From: Stichopus chloronotus
Taxonomy: Eukaryota > Echinodermata > Holothuroidea > Aspidochirotida > Stichopodidae
Reading direction: 5' to 3'
DNA: 64,000 nt
Assembly (NCBI GenBank): GCA_021234535.1
Contig: CM037838.1
Span: forward strand, 11,305,929 to 11,369,928
Part shown: positions 26,439 to 39,000 of the stretch, one piece after another
Position numbering within the stretch: the first letter of the stretch is position 1
How the letters are laid out: each line of letters starts with the position of its first letter
Position numbers and translations under genes: made by a program
Notes under the pieces: generated by a model
Database searches by the model: none
What the model was told of the DNA's origin: nothing
The model's input: only the letters and a program-made list of their open reading frames with translations

Positions 26439-27007
26439 TAGCTACCAATCGCTTCGTAAAAGAAACAAAGTATGATGTAGTACAGTAGCAAACGTTGGCA
26501 ATGACGTGCTTGGTGTTCGTCCGTATGCACTAGCCTAAGTCGCGTGAAGATTTTTTACTGTTGTAAGAGGTTTAGGTTATGTAGATGCAGAACGAAGTTA
26601 CTTTGCAGGGCCAGCACTAACAAGGCAAAAAAAATGACGATTTAAACACTACAACGTAACCACAGTGAGTTACAGAAATTTTGGGGACACGATGCACGGG
26701 CTATATGTTGAGAAAAAAGATAAAAAACCCAACACGGCAAGGAGGCATGAAGGGCATGGAAGTTGGTGCATGCATATGATGGGCCCATACGCTGGATCAT
26801 AAACTTTCAACACCTATGGAAGCCGAAAGTAACCATTTCCCCCTTGTTTTTTTACATGCAGCTTTGTAGATCATGTTTCGCTGTTATCCGAATTTGGAAT
26901 GTTTGTTCATTGAAAGAATGAAAATCATTACATTTTTAGTAATGGATGTATAGTATACAAAGAAGCAAAATATTGCATCATTTTGCACCTACACCGTAAG
27001 CCTTTCC

Positions 27008-27235
27008 AGCAGGGGCGTAGGTTTCTTTTCAACATTGGGGGGGGGGGATGATGTGTGCACTCGAAGCGTGCACGGCGAGCGCGATGCGCGAAGCCCGTAA
27101 AGGGTGGGGTCCAAGGGTCCGCCTTAGGGAACCTGGTGGGGTCCATGGGCGAAGCCCCGGTGGGGGTCCAGGGGGCGAAGCCCCCGGAAGCTCCTGGGTT
27201 TTAACGCCTCAGAGGCCCCAGGAAGACTGCTTTAA
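27008..27235 (+). repeat. GC-rich repeat with GGGGGCGAAGCCCCC hairpins
   Basis: A sharp GC-rich island in AT-rich DNA. It starts AGGGGCGTAGG, has an 11-base G run at 27037-27047, then three GTCCA..GGGCGAAGCCC-type hairpins (27130-27190). Related pieces occur at 18018-18060 (plus) and 48563-48640 (minus). I read it as a dispersed repeat family of unknown class. Open frames across it are a by-product of the composition. Confidence 0.6.
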
Positions 27236-28487
27236 GGGGTAAAATACAGAGGTAATGTTGTAGGGTATTGACATGATTATACGCTTAGGAAAGGCTCTTT
27301 TGAGCACAAATCTCTTTATCAAGTTGCACTGGAGGACTGAAATTGAACAATTCTAGAGCAACGATGTAACGTTAAGTTTTAAAAGGCAGGTATCAACTCA
27401 GGGTTATCCCCGGTAACAAAAATTTGAGTTCGAAGACCATTACATTACTTGCAAGTTGACTGGAGATAACCAGAAAACTTTATTCATGAAAGTAATGCAA
27501 AGGACATACATATGAATACATAAAACTTAAGCTGGAATTTTTGTGCAACCTAACAGAATGAGATGATATAGTTCCCAAATTATCAACCATTCCCGCCAAA
27601 AAATCATCAAATATCGGTAAATAAATTGAGTTTGTAAAAAGGATTGTGACGGATTGAATAGTAAAACGTTATAACAGTGTTGTAATATGGCTTTATCATA
27701 TATTATTCTCACAACCTCAAACAACTTGAAATCGATTTAAAATACTTGCAACCATGGAAAAACGCATAGAGATTAAACGGACACTGAAGATTTCCTTACG
27801 AAAATTACCCCATCGATATTCACGAAAGTAACTTACTTGGTGCCATTCACTGTCTTAAGGACGACAGAATTTGCCCGACGTACCCTTTGTGGTAAGTCAG
27901 TATGGATACTTTATGTGTAGGCCTACGTGTGGGGACAGCATGCTCGATGGGCAGTGATATGAAACATAAAATTTACCTTTCACTACAGGTTCTTGGAAAA
28001 AATGGAGCTCTGTCCAACTGAAAAACTTAACAATGTGTAAGTGATCTTCTCAAAATTGATGAAGCTATCATTTTGTACAGCAAAGCGGTACAGCCAAACG
28101 GTCGCATCTCTTGGTAACCTTGTGCGCAGGTGTGACGATTGCAGCTAAAACAACAAGCCTGCACAGTGTAATTCTTCTCCGTCGGGCAGGCACGTCTCCG
28201 GTAGAAGCCCGCCAAGGTTAAACGAATTATATGGGACCGGTCTGGAGTATTTCAGCGAACTTGGGAGACTAGTGACTACCCAGCTTAAATGACAGAAACT
28301 TAAAGTATGTGACTTTCATGGCTCGAAACGTTTTGAAAATGATGTCAAAAGTTTGGAAACCTTCTGATGTAACGTAACCTACATAGACAGCATTACATTA
28401 CACACGTAGGTGAACAACGTGAGTCATGTTAATCATGAGAGGAGAATAAATGTAGCTTACTTGTCAGTAAAAAACACGTATCTGTAG

Positions 28488-28640
28488 ACTGAACATGGGG
28501 GGGGGGGGTGATTACATTGACCATCCCCTTGTCAAATATTGGGGGATATATCCCCCATCCCCCCCAGGATCTACGCCTATGCTTTCCAGAGGGAAAAATC
28601 CAAACAGGAGACATCCTCCCCCCCCCCCCCCCCGCTCAAT
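28488..28640 (-). repeat. Second dispersed G/C-run repeat with a GGGGGATATATCCCCC palindrome
   Basis: On the minus strand it reads GGCGTAGATCCTGGGGGGGA, a 16-bp perfect palindrome at 28541-28556, and ATTTGACAAGGGGATGG. It is bordered by a 16-base C run (28618-28633) and a 12-base G run (28497-28508). The GGCGTAG start is shared with the 27008-27235 repeat, which suggests related families. Confidence 0.5.
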
Positions 28641-29376
28641 AACTCTCCTCTAGAACAGCAACCGAGATTATCAACTAAGATTATATAATTATGATCAACA
28701 TCATTAGATTGATAATTGAATACTGCCACCAGTCTTGGATAAATATAAAAAAAGATGGAGCCTACCCAGATGTCAGTCACAGATAAAAAAAAAACAATGC
28801 ATAATTTGATTTTTTTATGTTGGCATGACATTGATCCCATTTATTTTCATTTTATGTGGACCAACTTAATCGAATTCAGGGTAATAATATGACAACTAAA
28901 TGTGCCCCTTCTGTTAGGATAAATGAACCCTTCTTTGAAGGCTATATGAATTATCACTTATATATTCAGTGAATGTTATAGAAACATGTCATACGTGTGA
29001 CAGTGTTTCGTAATCACTTTCTAAAACAAACCTTGGCTGTGTAAAAAAAGTGCATTAACTGCAGGCTATTCTGATCATATTTATTTGGTCTATTTGAATG
29101 CTTTATGCTTCAAAAAACAACTAATGCATGCATTTTATAAAGAATATACCTAAAGATTTACTTAACTGGTTTTCACCTCTTTTCTTTCCTGATCATTTGT
29201 GGCCATACACTGTCATTTTGAGAATGCGACTCAACTATCAAGTCATGCATATAAAGAAACCGAACGGGCTACTGCGATGGACATTGAATATTTCAAGAAG
29301 GTGGGGGTCTGTCATCTTGTCATCTGTCATCTTGTTGGTTTCCTCGAAAGGAGAAACCTCTGCGGTCATGATGGCG

Positions 29377-30260
29377 TGTGTATGTATGGGTGTTTGTGTG
29401 GGGGTGTGTGCGTATATGTGAGTGTTTGTGACTCTAAGAGTGTGCACGCGATATCTCCAGGTATGAATGATGGATACTCTTCATACTTGGTATGTAAATT
29501 TGTCATGTTAGGAGAAAGAACCCTATTGTTTTTTGGTGGAGGTCAAAAGCCATTTGGGGTCACCAAAGGTCAATCGTGAAAACATTTTGCACTCTATATT
29601 TCAAAATAGGAATGATGGATACTCTTCATACTTCAAAGATCATGTGGGGTCACAAGAGGTCAAATAGTGAAAACCTTTGTGCACGCGATATCTCCAGATG
29701 GGAGCGATGGATAGTCTTCATACTTGGTATGTAGGCTTTCCATATTGAGAGAAAGAATCGTATTGTTTTTGGTGAAGGTCAAAGGTCATATGGGATCAGT
29801 AGAGGTCAAATTCTGAAAAGCTTTGCAAATAATATCTCAAGGTTTGAATGATGAATAATTTCATTTTTAGTGTGTATCTTATCATTGTGAAGGGAAGAAG
29901 CTTTTTGTTTCAAATTTATTCTCATTTAAAGATCTTGAAGAAATTTCACTGTCTACACAGACATTTGCGTGCACTGTACATTCCTAGATTGTAGGTGTAT
30001 CTCATTGAGTTTACACAACATTGGTTGTATTTGGTAAAGGTCAAACTTCATTTGCTGTCAACAGGGTCACAGTATGGAATTCTTGTAAACATCTTATCTC
30101 AAGAAAGGAAGCTACGGCAGATGTCATATTCGATATGTAGTTGTATCTCATTGAGCACAAGAAGCAAGGTAAAGGGCCATTCAGTGTCAACAAGGGTCAA
30201 ATAATGAACATGTAGATATGACCTCAAGGAAGGAAGCTTGTACAGATCTCATATTTCATA
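29377..30260 (+). repeat. Degenerate tandem repeat with AGGTCA motifs, led by a GT-rich tract
   Basis: A GT-rich tract (29377-29430) is followed by copies beginning GCGATATCTCCAG at about 29448 and 29686, with related starts near 29597, 29830, 30090 and 30218. Each full copy is about 145 bp. It contains GATGGATA(C/G)TCTTCATACTT, a TATTGTTTTTGGTG(A/G)AGGTC-type segment and several GGTCA words. Spacing is irregular, so copies have been shortened. No coding signal. Confidence 0.65.
29776..29788 (+). promoter_or_regulatory. Perfect DR1 (AGGTCA-A-AGGTCA) inside the tandem repeat
   Basis: Two AGGTCA half-sites are separated by one base. DR1 is the known binding geometry for RXR-, HNF4- and COUP-type nuclear receptors. 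Neighbouring repeat copies carry decayed versions (GGTCAAAAGCCA, GGTCACCAAAGGTCA). It is a sequence match only. No gene start was found nearby, so a regulatory role is unproven. Confidence 0.3.
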
Positions 30261-31204
30261 TAACCCATACGTGGTTTAATGTGACACATACTAATGCTAT
30301 TATATCAGATTCAGAAAAAAATCTCTTTAGCAGATCAGCAAAACCACAGTGCATTTCTACAATCTGGTTACTGTCAAGAACTGCCCGTTTAGGTACTCTG
30401 TCGGACCACATGTATGTCCAGTCGGTCAGAACCGTGCTGTGACTCAGTCTTACTTTTCGTTATCAATACATGCTTTGATGTGATAATATATAAAATGTCC
30501 AAGGGAAGAGTTGACGACTGGTCTAGTAGTCTGTAAATCATTCGCGACCCAAGCGGCTTTTCGTGAACCAACAGGAAACATCTGGATAACCACATTTAGG
30601 TTGCAACTCATCATTTAAAAAGTGCCAAAAAGGCGTAAATGCAGACGATGAAAATGAAAGTAAACAAATAATAATCATTACCGGGTAAATTCAGATCCGA
30701 AAACAAACTTGCATCGAAGTTACAAAGATGGGAGCAGAGTGAATTATCTAACCTGCCAGAGACCAGTGGTAAGAATGAGACGGTGAAAATTGCGAAAAAA
30801 CTTCAACACTGAAAGGAAAGTAGAAGAAGAGAGATTGTTACCATTTTATTTTCAAATCCAATTGGATATAATCAAATTATCTTCGAGTTAAAGCTCAAAA
30901 CAAAGTGAAAATGGCATTGACGTTATTAGAATCATTTACATCATTGCCATGTATCAAGAGTGTGGCTATGAAGTTCCAATAAAGCGTTCTAGTAACAGTT
31001 TCCGTTGTCTCAGATAAATCGTACAAAACTAATGTTAAAGCTGCCTAAAACAGCATTGTCCCAACCTTGGCACTTACCAATCATACTCAAGATGAACACA
31101 CTTACTTAGTCATTTACATATGGCGGTCACAAACAACAATCAAAACTCGAATACAATGAAGCAAAAGAGGAATTGATCTATTAACAGTTTGAAAATGGTG
31201 CCCC

Positions 31205-31480
31205 AAAACACCAAATGACAATGCGCACACTTACTATATATGATATTCATTATAAATATGTTTCGCATCAACTCTGCCATCCACAATTATGCCACCCAAA
31301 TTTATTCAAATGTTCATTTAGAAAACACCAAAACAGCTCTTGCCCATAGGTCGATTCGACACACTGTTCTGAGTTTCGTTCATAATTCTTTATCTGTGGA
31401 TATTCGAATGTGCTACAAAAAATATCTTCAAGAGTCAAGTTAAGAATCTCATCTTGGGTATATATGACAAACAACACGAA
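31205..31480 (+). mobile_element. LINE ORF2 C-terminal fragment
   Basis: The plus strand frame reads FRINSAIHNYATQIYSNVHL, ENTKTALAHRSIRHTVLSF, HNSLSVDIRMCYKKYL. This has the HNY.TR....L......S.R..GP..WNSLP..IR pattern found at the C-terminus of many non-LTR retrotransposon ORF2 proteins. A T/C-rich stretch with no coding signal follows to about 31850 and may be its 3' UTR. No reverse-transcriptase core is present. Confidence 0.6.
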
Positions 31481-32684
31481 TTTTTCATCAACTACATGCT
31501 ACCATTTATCTCTACTCCATTCCATGTCCATATTTGTTTTCAACAAAATGATCACTTACGAGTCACTTCATCCCCTCACACTTTTTGTCCAGGCTTGATG
31601 TAGAGTACCATCTTTATCTCACTTACTTTATCAACTTTTCTACATCTACTTTTATCCTTCCTTCTGTTTCCTCCCCTTTCATCCTACCCCTGGTATCAGT
31701 TTTTTCATTGATTTACAATTTTGGCTGTAAATACCCCTTGTTAAGCTTTCATTTTCCTTCAATTATGTGATGTTTGATTTTAATTGGATAACTTTATTTG
31801 CTTTCGCTCAAGCTCGCTCAAAGTTTTGGTCGTTCCTTTCAAATATGTGTATATACACTAAATAATTATTCAATTAATTACTTATATAATTATATAGTTT
31901 GTATATGAAATTGAGTTTCCTGGAAATTCCAAGTTTAGTACAACAGTATCGAAACTGATAAAAAAGTTATAGGTGAAATTATCAATTTATTGATTCGCTG
32001 ATTATTTGAAATGATACATAGTGTGAGGGAGTTCTTTTAAGAAGTTTGCCTATTTAGTGTGGGCCTGTTCTCGAATATCTACATATATCCTCTTCTATTT
32101 CAATTCATTTTAATGCAACGTACTTTAGTTCAATCTCTTTTAATAGTACAAAGGAATATTTTTTACAATTATAGCATCATATAAGAGAATGGGGAGTGAC
32201 AACATGAAGTTGTATCGTATATATGTAAGTTCACTTGGGGGTAGTTCAGAGTGTTGCGTAACTGTTGCTACTCTGGCCTTTCATCATTCAGAGAATTGTT
32301 TCGCTATTATGTTATGTTACACTCTTACCGTGGGAATAGAAATATAGATTCATTCAAGGATTGAAGTTTAGTTAAATGACCAAGTTGAACGTAACCTATA
32401 GGGATATCTATTGCTAGCCTATAAGTCTCTGGGATTACTGGTTTTGGACCGATTGTCGGTATACGGTGTCGGCCAATATTTGCAACAAGCGAACCTAGCA
32501 CGCATTGTCATTCTGAATCAGGCCTAGTTTGAATAAAAGGTCTACAGACAGTCTAATAAATATCTCTGCAATGGAAATAAAAGAAAATAATATCAGTATT
32601 TTAGTAAGAATTTGTTGGAGATGTACCAATGTCATATATAGCATCATATGTAGCCCCCTTGTGCATCTTGTCCACTCTAAAAAG

Positions 32685-32890
32685 GTCAAAGTTTGGGGAG
32701 GGAACCCTCTTTCACTCAGATCCGTTTTTCCCATGACGTTGACCAGTCATCAGTTTTTTCACATCAGAATACAGAGTCCTATTCGGTCCCGTGTGACTTT
32801 GAAAAGTTTTGGAGAAATTACGTCACAGCTTTCAATTATTCGACTGGAATCCTCTGCAGTAGTTTGATAATTTATGACTATGATGAAGAG
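32685..32890 (+). CDS. Candidate internal coding exon, unknown product
   Basis: The frame from an acceptor (ctctaaaaag) to a gtaagc donor is 206 bases, phase 1 to 0. It reads QSLGREPSFTQIRFSHDVDQ, NTESYSVPCDFEKFWRNYVT and AFNYSTGILCSSLIIYDYDE. Residue usage looks protein-like, with a glycosylation site (NYS) and two cysteines. No partner exon could be proved. A frame at 34136-34421 behind a pyrimidine-rich acceptor is one possibility. It could also be a transposon fragment. Confidence 0.22.
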
Positions 32891-33779
32891 GTAAGCTTAT
32901 TAAATTTATGACTAAGCATTTCTTCGTTTATGGTAGGAGTCAGTGAGAACAGTTACGGTTATGATGTCTCACAATGATGGTGGATATAAATTTATGATTG
33001 TCATTAATTCTATGGATTATACACATGCTTTTAAATTTCATTTTATTAAAAAGTACAATAGCGACACCAAACCTATATATGGGACAAGCAATAAGAAGAC
33101 TGAAGAATGAATTAACACAAAAAGAGCTGGAAAGAATAAAGACAAACTAATCGAATGGAAACTGAGAGAATAGAAAGTATGAAGCACAGCATGATAGGTA
33201 TAAAATGATGAGAAGCAAGCTGAGTATGGATGTAATTTATATTAAATGATATTCACATATGGTGGATAAAACAGTACAATAACTGTCAATGGTCTCAGGG
33301 AGAGTGATGATATATACTACATATAGACGCATAAGATACACGTTGTTTTCCACATGTTCAGATTCATAATCAGATTGGTAATGGACAAATTCTTTTAAGA
33401 ACCCCCCCCCCCCCCTCCAAGAGGTGGCTGGGATGATAATTTAACATAGTGGCAAACTGTATAGTGATCACATTGTAGTATATGATGTTAATGTTGATTG
33501 TGGACATATTACGGTACTTTATGGTGTGTCAGGACTTGAGAGACTATATGTCCGGAGGTCATTCAATCCAATGATGATGATAACCTTTATGGGTCATTAG
33601 CAGTCACCACTAACTAATACATTGAAAATTATGATTATAACTTTGCATCTAATCGATAGACGTACGGTCAGAAAAAAAAAAAAACAAACTTAAGTCATAA
33701 GTTCCTTCCGACGGGGACACTAGACCATATCGGTTTAGTTGTCAGTAATATTGAGGTTTCTCAGTATATAACACTAATT

Positions 33780-33936
33780 CCGACCCTTTTTCTAATTTCT
33801 TTTTTTTTTCAAAAGTATCCCATATTTGGCCAGAGACTGTATCTTCGAAGTTCCATCTATCGAGGATGCAAAGGACCATGGCCGCATACCACCCGAAAAA
33901 AGTGCCTCCACCTGGTTTGACCACAGTCGTCATGGC
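33780..33936 (-). mobile_element. Possible Tc1/mariner transposase fragment
   Basis: The minus strand frame contains AMTTVVKPGGGTFFGWYAAM then VLCILDRWNFED. Tc1-type transposases carry a V.HGGGS.M.WG motif, and the VKPGGG....W spacing is similar. No other transposase motif or terminal repeat was found. An unrelated short frame is possible. Confidence 0.3.
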
Positions 33937-33939
33937 ATC

Positions 33940-35930
33940 GCTTCAAGTTAGTACTTTAATGTCGGGGTTTTCACATACGCTAATCGGGATCGTTTAATTT
34001 GGACTTGTTAAGATGACCAGTCTTACTAGGCCAAACAAGTGGAGTGGATACAAATAAAATTTCATATGATAGGGACACCAAAGATCGTTCCTATATCCCC
34101 CTTTTCTTTTCTGAAAGCTAACTGTCTACCACAGTTACCGTGGTAACATTTCAAAAATATAAAGTCGGGTTTACCATATGTAATAAATTTAAATCAATTG
34201 AGCGTACGATGTTTTATTATTTTCAACATGTTGTCATAAAAGGCCGATTGTGTCTTAACAACAGAATAGATCCAAACTATCCTTTCAGATGGTGTACACT
34301 ACCAGTTGTCTTACTATCCGTAAGAGTCGGAGGGGTCTGGCTCTCTCCTGAAAGATACAGCTGCCGTTGGCATTACTCAAACACTTCAGATTTCACGGTA
34401 TATTCCTACACTGAGAGTTAAAATTTGAAACTTCTACCTTTTTAAAGGATAAATCTTAATCGTCCTCATACAATTAGGCAAGTCAATGATTCCATTGATT
34501 TGCTCTTTAGAGAGAGGTAAAAGATGCCTCAATGCTATCAAAGTACTAGGAATTATGTAGTAAGTAGCTGAGAGAAGACCAAATTGGCAGACTTTATATC
34601 ATACAATGATTTTTAAAGGGGCTAATTTGATTGATATGATTTTATCTACATTATGGAGTGTCAGAGCAAAAGCGAATTCATTCGTTTTCTATTATTAACA
34701 AGGAGCGAGAGGAAAGATCTCCCCCTCGGAACTGGGACTGTACCGTATCAGAGTAGATCGGGGGACCTGCAGTTAGCTCGAGCACACTCCGTAGAAGTGC
34801 TTTTCTACAGTTCTACAATTAACAATGAGTTTGGAATGATGTTAAGATCAGGGCATAGATGATGCCTAAAATGCCATGAGCCAATTTTCCCTCCCGTATG
34901 AAATATCTTTAATCACAAAAAAACGTAACAAATATGATAAAATCGTATGGTTTAGCAGATATTATGTTAAGAAATTTGGTTCAAAGTTATCCTTATTTTT
35001 TCAGTTAACTGCTTATTCTGGCTGCTATTTAGGATATTCCTAGTTACATAATACTACGGAGACGTCGCCATCGTCATCAAAATTTGATGCACTGATTCAT
35101 TGGATTATTGGATCATAAAATGCATGGGTATAGAGACCACTTTTTAGTTGGTGCAAATCTATTATAGGCTTCAATTCGACGGAAGCTTATTAGCATAATT
35201 TTGGAATTGTGACATATATTTCCTGTCAGGATTTTCAAATGCCCATGAATGTTATGTAATACTTCAAGAAATAGCTTTAATCTAGACCTCTTGTTGATAC
35301 GATAGCACGATTGAAGGAAGGATCTGATATTTAACAGTTTGGATTACTTACTTATATTTGATAATGGAATGATACTATTTTATGTTGTAAATATCTAATT
35401 CTTAACTGCATGGATACAGATTTGATAAACAAACTTCATTTGCAACCAGTTGGAGGGTTGCAGTTTGAATTTTTAGGAGAAAGGTAATAAATTACCGAAC
35501 ATAATTAACAAGAAGGGAACTTGTATCCATCTAATCGATGCAGAATACATAAAGTATCAAAATACCAATGCTATAACCTCGCAAGTGATATGAACATTAA
35601 CACATATGACAATAACGCCCACCCCCCACCACCGCAAAGAAATTACAACCAGAACAAACCCATTCACATCAGTTTGCTCGATTGGAAAGTGATGTAACAC
35701 CTTTTAGTTAGACGGGATGGGGCAGGGGTTAGGGATATACTCTAAATTGTAACAACATGGAAAGGGAGGAAAATCACAAACGATCAGCTTGACCAGAGAT
35801 GCTACAATAAACCTGGAAGATTGGAATAAACATATCTGTAGGGAAAAAAAACAGAATTAATGAAGAATTTGCGATGTAATATTTAATATCAACAAGCATG
35901 ATGTGCACGGTGACAACATAATAATAAAAT
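33940..35930. other. Region 3' of gene B, no firm gene
   Basis: It could contain the 3' UTR or last exons of gene B if the weak donor of exon e is used. A plus-strand frame (34136-34421) follows a good acceptor but has no recognisable domain. No other signal. Confidence 0.4.
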
Positions 35931-35932
35931 AC

Positions 35933-36069
35933 CTTTAACTTTTCTTGATTTCAGTGGAGGTGGAATCAATCCAACCGGAATAGTTTCTGGCAGCTGATAA
36001 CTTTCAAACCTATTGAGAGAAGCAGTGTCATCATCATTGTATGAAGGGGTAGGTGTTGGTGAATTTCTT
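35933..36069 (-). CDS. Exon e of gene B, proline-rich acidic/basic tail
   Basis: After the acceptor cttcag the exon starts in phase 2, which fits the end of a3 exactly (CTG GT plus A). It reads RNSPTPTPSYNDDDTASLNR, FESYQLPETIPVGLIPPPLK, SRKVK. The length is 137 bases if the GTATTT donor is used. That donor is weak; read-through would add a short tail and stop at about 35.89 kb. Homology with the remnant at 2098-2212 stops just after this point. No domain recognised: the segment looks disordered, with SP/TP sites and a YQLPETIP motif. Confidence 0.6.
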
Positions 36070-39000
36070 CTGAAGCTTGATTCATTATTGAATGAAAACG
36101 TAACAGTAATGAAGACATGTCGAGTTTAAGAATCAGAGATTCTCCGACACCAACGTCCTCACCTCACGACAGCCAATCAAAGAGCATACTTTGCTGCAAT
36201 TCACTCAAAGCGAACGCAAAATTGATGATGTGACTATTATCTCTACTCTGATTGTCTCTATTATCTATTATCGCTATTATCTATATCATCTCTACATTAT
36301 TATCTCTCCACTGATCATAATTAATATTTTGAGGTGAAACAATAGAGTTGGAAAGACTTCCATGACTTGAGTTTTAACAATAGTTATAGTAAATCTGTAA
36401 ATTGACCACACCACAGCTAATTCTCTTCATCTTTCTATTTTGTCTGATTTTGATTTATATTTTCCCTTTGTTTCCTGCTTTCTATTTTTTTTTCCTTTTT
36501 CATTCCAAATTTCCATGAGCTGAAAAAGCGTTTAGCTTGCTCCGTTTTCTTTGTTATCGAATTACATTCATATAATTAGACATACATTTGTTAATGAATA
36601 TACTATTATTCTTACAGCTGCTTTTTTATTTTCTTTAGTCTGAGACTGACATCAAGTCAACAATGATGTTGTTACCTTTACCCAGTAAAATGTAGATGAC
36701 TTATTTTGAGATTTCAAGAGACTACTTTATGTCAAGTCAATCTCACTGGAACCCACCGCCCCCCCCCCCCAAAAAAAAAATAAAAAGAAAAGCGAAAATA
36801 CGTATCGTCCAGACCATGTTTGTTTTCATCAAGCAGGACATTTAAAGTTTCAATAATTCTTAAACTACCGTACCTGAGGGAGGAGGTAAGGGTGTTGTCG
36901 TCCCACTTTTCCATTATTTGACGGTCTGTGGGTACATTTTCAAGAGCTCATTGCATGTTACAATCTGCGACAACTTGTAGTAATGAACCTCTGCTGCGAT
37001 AGACCTCCCTACGATTCTCTGCTCTATTTGCCATTACAAAGTCATGTTGGCCCCATTGTAGAAGAGACACAATGTATTTTCATATCACAACGTATTTCTT
37101 TGAATTAATCACCAACCCCCATGAAGGACACTTCGTTAAACCACGTTATTCATGTCCCAGTTCCCCCAACAAAACCGCGACTATAAAACAAAAGTCTACC
37201 TATGCCAGCAGTCCGTACTCAATGACTTACGTGCATTATGCCAAAGTCAAATTACACCCCACACCCGATCAATTTATCCCATTTCTAGACATCGCTCTAA
37301 CAGATCGGAGAAAAATAGGCCAATGAAGCTTACAAAGACACATTGAAAAGAGGCCAGCACGGTTTCTTTACTGGTAGTGGCCAGTCGGTGATCGGCCCAT
37401 TTTTGTAGCTCTATGCTCACTTTCATGGACAGTTCTCGGTCGGTCTCCGGTCGGTACTCATGCGACACTCGACCGACTCTGATCCGATATCTGCTCGGTA
37501 TTCGTAAGGGCGCAGATCGATTCTTGACGACCAGACGGTGACCGGCCAGACGGTGACCGGCCGGACGGTCATTGGCAAGGCGCCTGATGATTACAGGGCG
37601 AATAGCGATCGAAATCAGATCATTATGTGCATACAAGATAGAATTACATGTAGAAACTACTCTGCTGACTTCATTCGCTTCCCAAACAACTCTATGAGAA
37701 GAAGAGAGAAGTAAGCGGTTCCCCGTTCATCCACAATCTCAGAGAATTTGAGCTGAGAACTTTGGTTCTTGCTTAGATCGACTTTATAACATGGATCATG
37801 ACTGCTTTGTTGACAGCAAAAGAGAAACAGGTGCAAAGGAAGTCCGAAGCACAGAAAAGGGGCAACGGGAGTATGCTTGGCTGATGAGGTGACCCTTAAA
37901 AAGGAGCACTACACTGAAGGTACAATACTAATGCTGAATATGAAGTTATAAATTACTGCTTTTGGATAAGGTGAAAGGGGTTGACAACAACTTTGTATTA
38001 AATCTTTTGGATTATTATAGTTTATTTAGAAGTAAAATACAGTCAAAAGATTATAAAAAAGAGAAAAATTGAAACCTGTAACTTCAACAGTATATCAGAC
38101 TGAAAATGTAAGGAAGGTATTTTTATCTTTCTTCTTCAATATGGAGTGTTTCTCTTTCTATTAGTTAGTCTTTGTAAACTTCTCCGCCCCCCCCCCCCAC
38201 TCCTTCTCCCCTTCACAACGTAGCATATGGACTTTTGCCCTTATCGACGTGCAGTCACCGGTGCAGGCCAGTAATCTCCCGGGAGCCTCCATGCCATGTT
38301 GAGGAGATTAGGGTAAGACCTATGAACTTAATGGCCACTTAATGGGCTAATCACCATGAGGGGTTCGTCATTCGCCCATAACCCAAATGACGTGCAGAAA
38401 CCCCCCCCCCCCCCCCGAAAGACAACAGGAAACGGTTTAGTCGGGTTTAACCAACTACTTTCTACATTCAATCTCCGGTCTCTATAGAAATATTCTTACT
38501 TGTTAATTTTCGGTCGATGATTTCGGGTATCTCTCTAAAAAATCTGCAAAAACCAGGATTCAAGGACTTAAATGGAATTAGATAGTTAAACTGTAGACCC
38601 CTTATTTACGTGATACTCAACATGATATAATCAGGTTTACATAGTTTGGTGCATTAATTGTAAGATGTTGCAATTGAACAGAAATAAACGTTGACATAAT
38701 TGGTCGTAATTCGACCTACGATGTATGTAGTACAACAGTATATGAACATTATGTTCAGGATATAGTCAAGTTAGGGGCGAAGTTTTTGTCTGCTACGTAC
38801 ACTAACCTGGCTGGCTCGCGGAGTATTTATTGTTATGCTAATTAGTTCTCTGCATGTGGTCCAGGTGCGTTATTTTCTATTCCTTATGATTATTATGATT
38901 ATTATAATTATTAAGATTATTATGATTATGATTATTATTATTCTTATTATTATTATTATTACTATTATTATTATTATTATTACTTTTTTTCCCCTCCATT

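Noticed and set aside
27048..27242. Gly/Pro-rich frames over the GC island
   Set aside because: Composition artefact of a dispersed GC-rich hairpin repeat.
29199..29579. 126-residue plus-strand frame
   Set aside because: It runs into the GT-rich tract and the tandem repeat, and has no recognised motif or splice border.
37274..37636. 120-residue Arg-rich minus-strand frame
   Set aside because: It reads through short GC-rich tandem units. The Arg and His richness follows from the CGG/GGT repeats.
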